NCBI GenBank assembly: GCA_014360645.1
Contig: JACIXD010000006.1
Coordinates: forward strand, 1-64,000
Length of the DNA stretch: 64,000 nucleotides
Reading direction: 5' to 3'
Source: Actinomycetota bacterium
GTDB lineage: Bacteria; Actinomycetota; Geothermincolia; Geothermincolales; RBG-13-55-18
Numbering within the stretch: position 1 is the first letter of the stretch; each line of letters begins with the position of its first letter. Shown one piece after another: positions 25,515 through 34,772 of this stretch. The notes beneath the pieces were generated by a model. That model had not been told where the DNA came from. It searched no databases and was given only the letters and a program-made list of their open reading frames with translations. A program made the translations under genes and the position numbers.

Positions 25515-26942
25515 ATGGCGCAGGTGATGGCCATGCCTGGAACGGAGGAAAAGGCCTCTTCCGCGTTGGCCATCGGAAAGTGCCGCCCTGCCCGACGCCG
25601 CGAGGTGGAGACGCTCCCCTTCCACTCCTGGCTGCAGGGACTGGCAGGATGCGGACGGGAGGAGGCCGTCGGCGCCCGGGGACGGCAAGACGGTTTGCTC
25701 CGCGGCAGCCGCGGCGAGTGCGATGCGGAAGGCCCGGAAAGCCTTTCCGTGTCAAGGATCGCCTGGCGCGAGGAAACGGCCGCAGGAGATGACTCGGATG
25801 CCGGCGCGGTTTTAGAGATGGGGCACGGAGCCCCCGCGCGGCTCGCTCACGCGCTGGCGGCACCCCGGGATACGCTCATGACCGCGGCGGGCGGGGACAG
25901 GCCGGCGGGCTCGCCGTGGAACGCGGGCCGCAGGCCGGCGGAGGTGCCGGGCTTTCCTGTACGAGGAGCCGGGGACGCCGATCCGGTCCAGGGACCGCCG
26001 GTGTCGCCGGTCGATGATCGCGGAACCACGCGTTTGGTCACGGCAGAGGTTATCGTGACGGCCGCCCCGGCGGGGTCGGAAAGCGAGGCAAGCGCCGCCG
26101 CGGAGGTTAGGGACGCGGCGCCCTCTCCGGCGGAGCTCGCGGCCGGTGAGGTATCGGCGGAGAGCGAAGGGGAGAGGACCACCCGGCCCGGCACGCACCT
26201 CGCGACGCTTCCCGATATGAACGGTCACGCGGCGAGGCCGACTGCCCAGGAACGCGCGGCAGCCGGCGCTCCACGCGATAGGGCCGCGCTGGAGCCGGAG
26301 GCAACGGCGAACGCCACCGGCCGCGAGGCCGCGGGGGAGGACCGTGCATGCAGCACGGCGGCGGGCGGCGGCGAGAGACCGCATGCCCGACACGGCATCG
26401 CCGCCGGCCACGAGAGGGCGACGAGGCCTTCCGCCGCCGACGTGGTCTCGGGCTTGCGGGCGAAGACGGATGCGAGGGAAGACCCCGGCTTCCATGCCCG
26501 GTTGTCGGGTACGGAGGCGCGGGAGACCTACGCAGGCCGCGCGGAGGCCCGCATGCTCGAGCTGCGCGACCGCGTCGTGGCCGCCGCCAGGACGGTCAGC
26601 CGGGGAGAGACGGTGAGAGCACAGCTCAAGCTGGTGCCCGAATCCCTGGGGAAGCTGGAGCTGGAGGTGGAATGGAACGGCGGGGTGACGGTGCGACTCA
26701 CCGCCCACACCGGAGCAGCCTTCGAGGCCATGCAGAGGGAGCTGCCGCAGTTGCGCGCCGCGCTGCTGGCCGCCGGGCTGGACCTCGACGGACTGCATCT
26801 GGGAATGGAGGGAGGAAGCGCGCGCGGAGAGACGGCCGCGCGGCGCGGTTCGGCGGGCGCGAGGCGCGTGGCGGCCGGGGCGGAGGCAGCGGTCTCCGCG
26901 GTGCGCCCGGCACACGACGGGATACTGGACATCGAGGCGTGA
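25515..26942 (+). CDS. fliK: FliK hook-length control protein
   Basis: 475 aa from ATG 25515, selected because AGGAGGTGAT (25501-25510) is correctly spaced only for this start (ATG 25488 and 25509 are in frame but badly placed). The N-terminal ~330 residues are low-complexity Ala/Gly/Arg/Glu sequence, as in other FliKs that act as a molecular ruler. The C-terminal ~110 residues carry the Flg_hook domain (RGETVRAQLKLVPESLGKLE, LTAHTGAAFEAMQRELPQLR). It sits before flgD-flgE in the expected order. The ruler part differs strongly between species, so the call rests on the C-terminus and context. Confidence 0.9.
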   Translation: MAQVMAMPGTEEKASSALAIGKCRPARRREVETLPFHSWLQGLAGCGREEAVGARGRQDGLLRGSRGECDAEGPESLSVSRIAWREETAAGDDSDAGAVLEMGHGAPARLAHALAAPRDTLMTAAGGDRPAGSPWNAGRRPAEVPGFPVRGAGDADPVQGPPVSPVDDRGTTRLVTAEVIVTAAPAGSESEASAAAEVRDAAPSPAELAAGEVSAESEGERTTRPGTHLATLPDMNGHAARPTAQERAAAGAPRDRAALEPEATANATGREAAGEDRACSTAAGGGERPHARHGIAAGHERATRPSAADVVSGLRAKTDAREDPGFHARLSGTEARETYAGRAEARMLELRDRVVAAARTVSRGETVRAQLKLVPESLGKLELEVEWNGGVTVRLTAHTGAAFEAMQRELPQLRAALLAAGLDLDGLHLGMEGGSARGETAARRGSAGARRVAAGAEAAVSAVRPAHDGILDIEA

Positions 26943-26956
26943 AAGGAGGGACGTAC

Positions 26957-27370
26957 ATGCAGGTGAGCGCGAACACGGGGGCGGTCTTCTCCGCCTATTC
27001 CGGAACCGCGAGCGCGGAAAGCCGCTCGAAGGAGCTGGGGAAAGACGCCTTCCTGCGGCTGCTGGTGGAACAGCTCAAGAACCAGGACCCCTTCAAGCCC
27101 CTGGACAACGGCGAGTTCCTCTCCCAACTGGCTCAGTTCAGGAGCCTGGAGCAGCTGCAGACTCTGGAGAACTCCCTGAGCACCCTGACCATGATGATGG
27201 CCGTGGAGCAGGGGATAGGGCTGCTGGGCAAGAAGGTGGAGGGCACCGGCGCGGCGGGGGAGAGGCTCGCGGGGACGGTGCAGGCGCTCCGCTTCGACGG
27301 CGAGGACATCGTGGTATGCCTGGAGGAGGGCGAGCTCGCCCTGGGTGAAGTGGAGAGGATAAGCGCCTGA
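26957..27370 (+). CDS. flgD: FlgD hook assembly scaffold, short form
   Basis: 137 aa from ATG 26957 (AAAGGAGGG at 26942-26950). The core ELGKDAFLRLLVEQLKNQDPFKPLDN and EFLSQLAQFRSLEQLQTLE is diagnostic. The C-terminal Ig/tudor-like domain of enterobacterial FlgD is reduced to ~50 residues, as in many Gram-positive FlgDs. FlgD caps the growing hook. Confidence 0.95.
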   Translation: MQVSANTGAVFSAYSGTASAESRSKELGKDAFLRLLVEQLKNQDPFKPLDNGEFLSQLAQFRSLEQLQTLENSLSTLTMMMAVEQGIGLLGKKVEGTGAAGERLAGTVQALRFDGEDIVVCLEEGELALGEVERISA

Positions 27371-27386
27371 GACGGGAGGTTCAGGG

Positions 27387-27758
27387 ATGAACGTGAACGG
27401 GATACCCGGAGACGTGGCGGCCGGGAGCGGCATGTCGGCGACGCGGCCGTCGCGGGCGGCCGGAGGGCCTTCATTCCAGGAACAGCTGCGGGAGAGCGCG
27501 TTGCGGTTCACCCGCCATGCCGAGGAGAGGCTGCAGCGGCGCAGCATATCCCTGGACGGAAGGGACATGGCGCGCTTGGAGGAGGCGGTAAGGGCGGCCG
27601 AGAGCAAGGGTGCGGTGAACTCGCTGGTGCTCATGGACGGCCTGGCCCTGGTGGTGAACGTGGCCACGCGCAACGTGGTGACGGCCTGCGAGCGGGAGGC
27701 GCTGCGCGACGGCGTGTTCACCAACATCGACAGCGCGGTGATCGTGCGCGGCTCCTGA
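27387..27758 (+). CDS. Flagellar operon protein, TIGR02530 family
   Basis: 123 aa. FTRHAEERLQRRSISLDGRD, LEEAVRAAESKGAVNSLVLM and NVATRNVVTACEREALRDGV, FTNIDSAVIV match the family found between flgD and flgE in Firmicutes and relatives. Molecular role is unknown. It lies 16 nt after flgD and about 150 nt before flgE. Confidence 0.9.
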   Translation: MNVNGIPGDVAAGSGMSATRPSRAAGGPSFQEQLRESALRFTRHAEERLQRRSISLDGRDMARLEEAVRAAESKGAVNSLVLMDGLALVVNVATRNVVTACEREALRDGVFTNIDSAVIVRGS

Positions 27759-27905
27759 GCGCGGACGCGTGCTGGAAAAGGCACGGAAGCACGGACAGGT
27801 AAGAGCGCCGGAAGGCGCGGACGGCAAGGCAAGAGGTCATGACGACGGAGGGCCGGACCTCCTGCGAGGGGGCTTTCCGCCGGAGCGAAGGAGGTAGATG
27901 TAGAG

Positions 27906-29138
27906 ATGATGCGATCCATGTTCAGCGGCGTTTCCGGGCTGCGCAACCACCAGACCATGATGGACGTGGTCGGGAACAACATCGCCAACGTGAACACGGT
28001 GGGGTTCAAGTCCAGCCAGCTGAGCTTCCAGGACGCCCTCTGCCAGACCATCAGGGGGGCGAAGTCCTCGGGGACCAGCACCGGGGGCACCAACCCCATC
28101 CAGATCGGGTTGGGGGTCAAGCTGGCGCTGGTGAGCACCAATTTCTCCCAGGGCTCACTGCAGAACACCGGCCGCATGACCGACCTCTCCATACAGGGAG
28201 ACGGGTTCTTCGTGCTCTCCGACGGGGGCGGCCAGTATTACACCCGGGCCGGGTACTTCAGCTTCGACGCGCAGGGGAAGCTCATCAACCCTTCCAACGG
28301 CTACGTGGTGCAGGGATGGATGGCGGACTCCAGCGGCCGCATCGACACCAACACCGCGCTGACCTCAATCAGCATCCCCGTGGGCCAGACCATGCCTCCC
28401 AGCGCCACCACCACCATCAGGTACCAGGGGAACCTGCCCTCAGACGCCTCGGTAGGCGACTCATTCGTCACCGAGATCAACGTGCGGGATTCCCAGGGCA
28501 TGGCGCACGCCGTCACCATGACCTTCACCAAGGCGGGCGTCAATTCCTGGGACTGGGAGGCCACGGGACCGGCGGGCATCTCCGGCAACACCGGCACCCT
28601 CTCTTTCGACAGCGACGGCCTGCTCACCGGCTCCACGGGAGGGCCCATCCAGTTCACCCCCGCGGGGGCGGGCACGGTGAGCATCGTTCCGGACTTCGGC
28701 ACCGCGGGGTCCACCAACGGGGTGACCCAGTTCGCCTCCGCGTCCACGGTGGCCGCGGTGTACCAGGACGGCTACGCCACCGGGAGCCTGCAGAGCATCA
28801 CCATCAGCGACAACGGCGTGCTGGCGGGGTTCTTCTCCAACGGGCTCAACCTGAGGCTGGCGCAGATCGCCGTGTGCGTGTTCAACAACCCCGAGGGGCT
28901 GATCAAGGTGGGGGACAGCATGTACCGCGTCTCCAACAACTCCGGGGAGCCCCTGGTGGGGACGTCGGGTTCCGGGAACCGCGGGGTGATCACGGCGGGC
29001 ACGCTGGAGATGTCCAACGTGGACCTGGCCCAGGAATTCACCAACATGATCATCGCAGAGAGAGGATTCCAGGCCAACTCGCGCATCATCACCTCGGCCG
29101 ACCAGATGTTGCAGGACCTGGTGAACATCAAGAGGTAG
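27906..29138 (+). CDS. flgE: FlgE flagellar hook protein
   Basis: 410 aa. MMRSMFSGVSGLRNHQTMMD, VVGNNIANVNTVGFKSSQL (rod/hook N-terminal motif) and C-terminal MSNVDLAQEFTNMIIAERG, FQANSRIITSADQMLQDLVN identify it. The middle holds the beta-rich D1/D2 domains. It builds the hook after rod completion under FlgD cap and FliK control. AAGGAGG lies upstream. Confidence 0.96.
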   Translation: MMRSMFSGVSGLRNHQTMMDVVGNNIANVNTVGFKSSQLSFQDALCQTIRGAKSSGTSTGGTNPIQIGLGVKLALVSTNFSQGSLQNTGRMTDLSIQGDGFFVLSDGGGQYYTRAGYFSFDAQGKLINPSNGYVVQGWMADSSGRIDTNTALTSISIPVGQTMPPSATTTIRYQGNLPSDASVGDSFVTEINVRDSQGMAHAVTMTFTKAGVNSWDWEATGPAGISGNTGTLSFDSDGLLTGSTGGPIQFTPAGAGTVSIVPDFGTAGSTNGVTQFASASTVAAVYQDGYATGSLQSITISDNGVLAGFFSNGLNLRLAQIAVCVFNNPEGLIKVGDSMYRVSNNSGEPLVGTSGSGNRGVITAGTLEMSNVDLAQEFTNMIIAERGFQANSRIITSADQMLQDLVNIKR

Positions 29139-29153
29139 GGATGAGGGACCGGA

Positions 29154-29178
29154 GGGAGGGGCGTTCCTCGCCCCTCCC
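29154..29178 (+). terminator. Hairpin between flgE and flbD
   Basis: Perfect 10-bp stem (GGGAGGGGCG at 29154-29163 with 29169-29178) and 5-nt loop, 16 nt after flgE. It has no T-run, so it may attenuate transcription or protect the flgE mRNA end rather than stop the operon. Confidence 0.55.
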
Positions 29179-29198
29179 GATCCCGGGAGGTGAAGGGA

Positions 29199-29540
29199 TT
29201 GATAGAGGTAACGAGGTTCCACGACGAGCCGGCCATCATCAACGCCGAGCTCATCGAGATGATCGAGGCGCGCCCCGACACCATCATCACCATGACCACG
29301 GGGCGCAAGATCATCGTCACCGAGAGCGTGGAGGAGCTGGTGCAGAGGGTCATAGAGTACCGGCAGGCCATACGCCCCATCATCAGGACCAACGCCCCGG
29401 TGCTGCCCCTAGAGTGCCCCGCCAAGGCCTGCCCCCTGGACGTCATCCCGGGCGGAGGATGCGTGGAGGAGAGCGGGGCGGTACGGGACACGGAAGGCCC
29501 CGGGGAACCGGAGGCGGGTGAAGCCGTCAACGGAGGGTAG
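29199..29540 (+). CDS. flbD: FlbD flagellar protein
   Basis: 113 aa from TTG 29199, 8 nt after GGGAGG (29185-29190); a GTG at 29190 would overlap that site. IEVTRFHDEPAIINAELIEMI, DTIITMTTGRKIIVTESVEELV match the small FlbD family (pfam FlbD) that sits between flgE and motA in many Gram-positives. The last ~45 residues, with four Cys and a Glu-rich tail, are beyond the family core. Function unknown. Confidence 0.9.
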   Translation: MIEVTRFHDEPAIINAELIEMIEARPDTIITMTTGRKIIVTESVEELVQRVIEYRQAIRPIIRTNAPVLPLECPAKACPLDVIPGGGCVEESGAVRDTEGPGEPEAGEAVNGG

Positions 29541-29543
29541 GCA

Positions 29544-30416
29544 TTGGACATCACCATCCTGGCCGGCACGGTAATAGCTTTGGGCACCCTGTTGTGGGGG
29601 GTCATGGGCACGGGAGGCATCGGGCAGTATATAAACGTCCCCTCTCTGATCATCGTCGTCGGCGGCACGGTGGGGGCGACCCTCATGACCACCGACATGG
29701 CCACCGCCAAGTCCCTGCCCCACATGCTCAAGATCGCCTTCTTCAAGCAAAAGCTGGAGTCGCAGAAGGTCATAGAGGAGCTGGTGGGATACGCGGAGAA
29801 GGCGCGCCGCGAGGGCATCCTATCCCTGGACAAGGAGCTCAAGAACATCGACGACGCTTTCATGCACAAGGCGGTGCAGCTTCTGGTGGACGGCACCGCC
29901 CCGGAGCTCATCCGCGACATCCTGGAGACGGAGATCATCTTCCTGGAACAGCGGCACAACAACGGCATCAAGGTCTTCAGCGTGGCGGGATCCCTGGCCC
30001 CGGCCTTCGGCTTCCTGGGCACCCTCATCGGGCTCATCGCCATGCTGGTGAGGATGAGCGACCCCGAGACCCTGGGGCCGGCCATGGCCGTGGCCCTGGT
30101 CACCACCCTCTACGGAGTCATCCTTTCCAACATGGTCTTCATACCTCTGGGTGAGAAACTGAAGGCGCGCAACGAGGAGGAGATCAAGGCCAAAGAGATG
30201 ATCATCGAGGGCATCATGTCCATCCAGTCGGGAGACAACCCGCGCATCGTGGCCGACAAGCTCAACACTTTCCTTCCCCCGCGCAGCCGTTCCGAGAAGG
30301 AGGGAAAGCCCGCGGGCAAGGGAGCCGGGAAAGCCGGCGCCGGGGGCGAGGGCGCCGGCAAGGGAGCCGGGAAAGAGGCGAAGAAGGGAAAGGAGGAGCT
30401 GAAGGAGGCGGTATAG
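29544..30416 (+). CDS. motA: MotA stator subunit with Lys/Gly-rich tail
   Basis: 290 aa from TTG 29544. Four transmembrane segments: ILAGTVIALGTLLWGVM, SLIIVVGGTVGATLMT, and after the cytoplasmic loop VFSVAGSLAPAFGFLGTLIG and VALVTTLYGVILSNMVF. Conserved Pro in the proton path (AGSLAPAFG) is present, so it is a proton- or sodium-driven stator. After residue ~250 a ~35-residue KGAGKAGAGG-type tail is extra; it contains a 19-bp direct repeat (30315-30333 and 30357-30375). motB follows 75 nt later. Confidence 0.95.
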   Translation: MDITILAGTVIALGTLLWGVMGTGGIGQYINVPSLIIVVGGTVGATLMTTDMATAKSLPHMLKIAFFKQKLESQKVIEELVGYAEKARREGILSLDKELKNIDDAFMHKAVQLLVDGTAPELIRDILETEIIFLEQRHNNGIKVFSVAGSLAPAFGFLGTLIGLIAMLVRMSDPETLGPAMAVALVTTLYGVILSNMVFIPLGEKLKARNEEEIKAKEMIIEGIMSIQSGDNPRIVADKLNTFLPPRSRSEKEGKPAGKGAGKAGAGGEGAGKGAGKEAKKGKEELKEAV

Positions 30417-30491
30417 CGCAGGGAGAGATCCGCGGCGCGGGGTTATGGTCCGAACAGGGAGCAGGAGAAGAGGTAGGGAATCTCAAGAGGA

Positions 30492-31379
30492 ATGAGGGGA
30501 AAAAAGCGCAGGCAGCTCGAGGAACTGGGAGCAAGCTGGATGGCCAGCTACGGTGACATGATCACCCTGCTCCTCTGCTTCTTCATCATGCTCTTCGCCA
30601 TGTCCACCCTCGACGCCCAGAAATGGAAGGCGCTAACGGAGTCCATCAAGGAGTCCTTCGGGGCGGAGGGAGTCAGCCTGCCGGAGGAGATGGAGATACC
30701 CGCGGAGGTCATCGTCCAGGAAGTGGTGGAGGTGGTGGAGGAGCAGATGAGCGGGGAGGAGGCCCTGGAACAGCTCCAGGAACTCGAGGAGCGCATCGAC
30801 AGGTTCATCGCAGACATGGGCCTGGAGTCGGCCATCCAGACGGAGATAGAGGAGGTGGGCCTGGTCATCCGCATGAGCACGGACGAGATCCTCTTCGAGC
30901 TGGGGAGCGCGGAGCTCAAGCCCATGGCCATCTCCTTCCTGGACGCGGTGGCGGTGATCCTCAGGGAGACCGCAAACCAGGTCTGGGTGGAGGGCCACAC
31001 CGACAACATCCCCATCCGGCCCGGGTTCAAGTACCCGAGCAACTGGGAGCTCTCCACCGCCCGGGCGTCCTCGGTGGTGCGACACCTCATCGACAACGGC
31101 GGCCTCCCCCCTGAGCGCATGCGGGCGGCGGGTTACGCCGACACCAAGCCGCGCTTCCCCAACGACAGCGAAGAACACCGCTACCTCAACCGCAGGGTGG
31201 AGATCGTCATCAAGCCCCTGGGGGACATGAGGATGGAATACCGGGAGTGGAAAGCCTCCGTGCAGGAAGGGGAAGGCGTACGCCGGGAGCCAGGGGAAAG
31301 ACAAGAGACCCCTTCCGGCGAGGAGGAGGAAGGCGAGGAGGAGCAGCCGCCCGAGCAGAGCGGGCGCTTTCTTGAGTGA
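30492..31379 (+). CDS. motB: MotB stator subunit
   Basis: 295 aa. One N-terminal transmembrane helix (WMASYGDMITLLLCFFIMLF) holds the essential ion-binding Asp in YGDM. The C-terminal half is an OmpA-like peptidoglycan-binding domain (VWVEGHTDNIPIRPGFKYP, NWELSTARASSVVRHLID, YADTKPRFPNDSEEHRYLNR). It anchors the stator to the wall. A Glu-rich tail of ~30 residues ends the protein. The 217 nt up to fliM hold no gene. Confidence 0.96.
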   Translation: MRGKKRRQLEELGASWMASYGDMITLLLCFFIMLFAMSTLDAQKWKALTESIKESFGAEGVSLPEEMEIPAEVIVQEVVEVVEEQMSGEEALEQLQELEERIDRFIADMGLESAIQTEIEEVGLVIRMSTDEILFELGSAELKPMAISFLDAVAVILRETANQVWVEGHTDNIPIRPGFKYPSNWELSTARASSVVRHLIDNGGLPPERMRAAGYADTKPRFPNDSEEHRYLNRRVEIVIKPLGDMRMEYREWKASVQEGEGVRREPGERQETPSGEEEEGEEEQPPEQSGRFLE

Positions 31380-31596
31380 CGCAGGCGGTAACGGATGTCA
31401 GATGATGACATGAACGGGATGCCATATTATACCATAATGAAGTCGGCCGCCGTACCGCCGGGGCGGGCGAGTTGGCGGGAGGTGCATCGGGCTGGAAGGT
31501 CTTGGGACTGCGCACGCCGGACGGCGCGTCTCGCCGGAGGACGGTATGCCGGGTCCGCGGGGCGGGCCCGGGTGAAAGGTGGGAGGTCTGGTTAAA

Positions 31597-32580
31597 GTGT
31601 CGGACGTGCTTTCTCAAGCGGAGATAGACGCCCTACTGGAGGGCATCAGCAAGGGCGAGATAGAGGCGGACGCGCACGAGCGCAAGACCTACCGCACCTA
31701 CGACTTCCGGCGCCCCACCAAGTTCTCCAAGGACAACCTGCGCACCCTGCATTTCCTGCACGAGACCTTCGCGCGGCAGCTCTCCAGCGCCTTAGCCGGC
31801 TACCTCAGGACCAACGCCCGTTGCGTGCTGGGCTCCGTGGAACAGGTCACCTACGAGGAGTTCCTGCGCTCCCTGCCCTCCCCCACCCTGATCTGCATCT
31901 GCGACCTGGGGGCGCCGGAGAAACCCGTGGTCATGGAGATGAGCCTCTCGCTGGCCTTCGGCATCATCGACCGCATCCTCGGGGGTCCGGGGATGGGGGG
32001 CGTGCAGGAGAGGGAGCTCACGGAGATCGAGCAGGCCATCATCGAGGAGGTCCTGACCTTGGTGCTGGTGGAGCTCTCCAAGGCGTGGTCCACGGTGGTG
32101 GAGGCGGAGTTCCACCTCGAGAAGATGGAGGCGCATCCCCAGTTCGTGCAGGTGGTCTTCCCCACGGAGATAATCCTGGCCGTCTCTCTGGAGGCGGAGG
32201 TGGGCGCCAGCGAGGGGTTCATCAACTTCTGCATCCCCTTTACCAGCCTCCAGGAGATACTCGACGGTTTCAACACCGAAAAATGGCTCTCCAGCCGCCC
32301 CCGGGAAGAGGCGGTGAGGAGGCTGGCGGTAAGGGAGGACCTGGCCTCGGTGAGGGCTCCCCTGGTGGTGGAGCTGGGTCGGGCACGCATATCCCTCTCC
32401 GACCTCAAGAGCCTCAAGCCCGGTCAGGTCATACGCCTGGACAGCAGGGTGGACGACGCCGTGGTGGTGAAGATAGGACGAACCCCCGCCTACCTCGCCT
32501 GGCCCGGGACCTCCCGCGGGAAGATGGCCGTGCGCATCCAAGCCCGCATCGACGAGGAGGGCGTCGCGGACATGCGCTGA
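31597..32580 (+). CDS. fliM: FliM motor switch protein
   Basis: 327 aa from GTG 31597 (GGGAGGT at 31581-31587); this gives the usual N-terminal CheY-binding peptide SDVLSQAEIDALL. The middle CheC-like domain (EFLRSLPSPTLICICDLGAP, MEMSLSLAFGIIDRILGG) and C-terminal SpoA domain (VELGRARISLSDLKSLKPGQ) are present. It forms the C-ring with FliG and FliN and reverses the motor on CheY-P binding. No FliN or fliY follows. Confidence 0.96.
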   Translation: MSDVLSQAEIDALLEGISKGEIEADAHERKTYRTYDFRRPTKFSKDNLRTLHFLHETFARQLSSALAGYLRTNARCVLGSVEQVTYEEFLRSLPSPTLICICDLGAPEKPVVMEMSLSLAFGIIDRILGGPGMGGVQERELTEIEQAIIEEVLTLVLVELSKAWSTVVEAEFHLEKMEAHPQFVQVVFPTEIILAVSLEAEVGASEGFINFCIPFTSLQEILDGFNTEKWLSSRPREEAVRRLAVREDLASVRAPLVVELGRARISLSDLKSLKPGQVIRLDSRVDDAVVVKIGRTPAYLAWPGTSRGKMAVRIQARIDEEGVADMR

Positions 32581-32718
32581 GTCCGCGCGGGACATCTCAT
32601 AGCGCTCTCTCCCGCCGGCAGGCGGCCGCCCGCGACATCCGCGCGCATACCCCCCTCGAGGAAAAGACGCGTTATGGCACCGTCCGGCGGGCCGCGGCGC
32701 GGGTGCTATGATAGGGGC

Positions 32719-33441
32719 ATGCGCAGGAGCGACCGGAACCAAAAGGGCGGCGTGGTGATCGCCATCGACGGACCCGCGGGAGCGGGCAAGAGCACCGTGG
32801 CCCGGGAGCTCGCCCGCCGGCTGGGCATGGGGTACCTGGACACGGGGGCCATGTACCGCGCCCTCACCCTGGAAGCGCTGCGCCGGCGCCTGGACCTGGA
32901 GGACGCGGAGGCGCTGTCGCGCCTTGCGTCTTCCCTGGAGCTGGAATCGGTGTTCCTCCCCGAGGAGAGCCCGCCCTACCGCGTGCTCGTGGGAGGCGAG
33001 GACGTCACCGCCGGGGTGAGGTCGCGGGAGGTCTCGGCGCACGTGTCGCAGGTGTCTTCCCACGCCGCGGTGCGCGCCGAGATGGTGCGCAAGCAGCGCG
33101 CCATGGCGGAGGGGCGCGACATGGTGGTGGAGGGCAGGGACGTGGGGACGGCGGTGTTCCCCCGCGCGCCGGTCAAGTTCTTCGTGACCGCCTCGGTGAC
33201 GGAACGCGCCAGGAGGCGGCACCGCGAGCTGGTGATGGAGGGCCACGAGGTCTCCCTCCAGGCGGTGCGCGAGGAGATGGCGCGCCGGGACCTCCTGGAC
33301 TCCACCCGCGAGACCGACCCCCTGCGCCGCGCCCCGGACGCGGAGGTGGTGGACACCACCGGCCTGAGCGTCTCCCGGGTGGTGGAGAGGCTGATGCGGA
33401 GAGTGCGGGAGAGGCTGGAGGAGGTGTCCGGCGAGCCATGA
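32719..33441 (+). CDS. cmk: Cytidylate kinase
   Basis: 240 aa from ATG 32719. P-loop GPAGAGKSTVARELARRLG at the N-terminus, then YLDTGAMYRALTLEAL, EGRDVGTAVFP and the lid with ARRRHRELVM. It phosphorylates CMP/dCMP with ATP in the cytosol. The ~140 nt after fliM hold only weak signals. Its stop overlaps the next start (ATGA), so cmk and the TIGR03279 gene are coupled. Confidence 0.95.
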   Translation: MRRSDRNQKGGVVIAIDGPAGAGKSTVARELARRLGMGYLDTGAMYRALTLEALRRRLDLEDAEALSRLASSLELESVFLPEESPPYRVLVGGEDVTAGVRSREVSAHVSQVSSHAAVRAEMVRKQRAMAEGRDMVVEGRDVGTAVFPRAPVKFFVTASVTERARRRHRELVMEGHEVSLQAVREEMARRDLLDSTRETDPLRRAPDAEVVDTTGLSVSRVVERLMRRVRERLEEVSGEP

Positions 33442-34772
33442 GCATCGCCACGAGGAGGCTCAAGAAGCGCCGCTGGACACCGCCGCGGGTGGAGGCGGTG
33501 CGGGTGGGGTCGCCCTGCGAGGGAGCGGTGGAAGAGGGTGACCTGCTGCTGGAGATCGGCGGGAGGCACCCCTTGGACGTACTGGACGTGCTCTTCCTGG
33601 GGGCGGAGGGCCGCGTGCGCCTGCGCTTGCGGCGCGGGGGCAGGGAGTTGACCCGGGTGATAAGGAAACCGCCCGAGCAGCCCCTCTCCCTCCTCTTCGA
33701 CCGGGCGGTCTTCGACGGGGTGCGCCGCTGCGCCAACCGCTGCGTGTTCTGCTTCGTGGACCAGATGCCGCCGGGGCTGCGCGCCTCTCTCTACCTCAAG
33801 GACGACGACTACCGCCTCTCCTTTCTCCACGGCAACTTCATCACCCTCAACAACCTCACGCGCGGGGACGTGGAAAGGATAAGGAAGATGCGCATCTCGC
33901 CCCTCTACGTCTCCCTGCATGCCACCCGCCCCGCCCTGCGCGCGGAGCTCATGGGAGCCGGCGCGGAAAGGGGGCTTGCGGTGTTGAGGGAGCTCTTGGA
34001 GGCGGGACTGGAGGTACACCTGCAGGTGGTGGTGTGCCCGGGGATCAACGACGGCCGTGAGCTCGAGCGCACCTTCCGGGATGTGCTGGAGGATTATGGT
34101 AATGCATCCTCCCTGGCGGTGGTGCCCGTGGGCTTGACGCGCTTCGCCCACCGCCTGCCCCGCCCCCTGCGAGGCCACGACCCCCTCTCCGCGGCGGCGG
34201 TCCTAGAACTGGTGGAGGAGTCCCAGGCCTTGGCGCTTGAGAGATACGGGAGGCGCCTCTTCTTCGCCGCGGACGAGTTCTATCTCCTGGCGGGCAGGGA
34301 GTTCCCCCCCGAGGAGGATTACGAGGGTTATCCCCAGCTCGAGAACGGGGTGGGGACGGCGAGGAAGTTCCTGGAAGAGGCGGCGAGGGCCGCGCGGGAA
34401 GGCGAGTCTTTCTCGCCGCGCCGCGGCGTGCTCACGGGGACGCTGGGAGCGGCGGTGCTGGAGCGGGCGCTTGCGGAGGCGGAAACGGGAGCCGAGCTGG
34501 TGCGGGTGCGCAACCTTCTCCTGGGGGAGACGGTGACGGTGAGCGGGCTGCTGGCGGGGCGGGACGTGGTGTCCGCCCTGCGGGAGGCGCCTCCGAAGAG
34601 CGGCGAGCTGCTGCTGCCGGAGAGCGCGCTGCGGGAGGGCCGCTTCCTGGACGGCCTCACGCTTCTCGAGGTGGAGGAGGCGACGGGTTTCAGGATCGTC
34701 CCCTGTCCCGTTGACGGCGGCGAGTTCCTCGGACACCTGGCCGGCGAGAGAGGAGACGGAGATGCGCGCTGA
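33438..34772 (+). CDS. TIGR03279-type putative radical SAM protein (PDZ + DUF512)
   Basis: 444 aa. N-terminal PDZ-like region, then CANRCVFCFVDQMPPGLRAS with the CxxxCxxC-like cysteines, DDYRLSFLHGNFITLNNL, and a long DUF512 domain (FAADEFYLLAGREFPPEEDY). This is the conserved family found in many bacteria next to der (EngA). The cysteine motif suggests an Fe-S or radical SAM role; its substrate is not known. It overlaps cmk and der. Confidence 0.9.
   Translation: MSIATRRLKKRRWTPPRVEAVRVGSPCEGAVEEGDLLLEIGGRHPLDVLDVLFLGAEGRVRLRLRRGGRELTRVIRKPPEQPLSLLFDRAVFDGVRRCANRCVFCFVDQMPPGLRASLYLKDDDYRLSFLHGNFITLNNLTRGDVERIRKMRISPLYVSLHATRPALRAELMGAGAERGLAVLRELLEAGLEVHLQVVVCPGINDGRELERTFRDVLEDYGNASSLAVVPVGLTRFAHRLPRPLRGHDPLSAAAVLELVEESQALALERYGRRLFFAADEFYLLAGREFPPEEDYEGYPQLENGVGTARKFLEEAARAAREGESFSPRRGVLTGTLGAAVLERALAEAETGAELVRVRNLLLGETVTVSGLLAGRDVVSALREAPPKSGELLLPESALREGRFLDGLTLLEVEEATGFRIVPCPVDGGEFLGHLAGERGDGDAR

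Noticed and set aside
27839-29521. 560-codon plus-strand frame over flgE
   Set aside because: Alternative frame of flgE, which has clear hook motifs; the shadow is Arg/His/Gly-rich.
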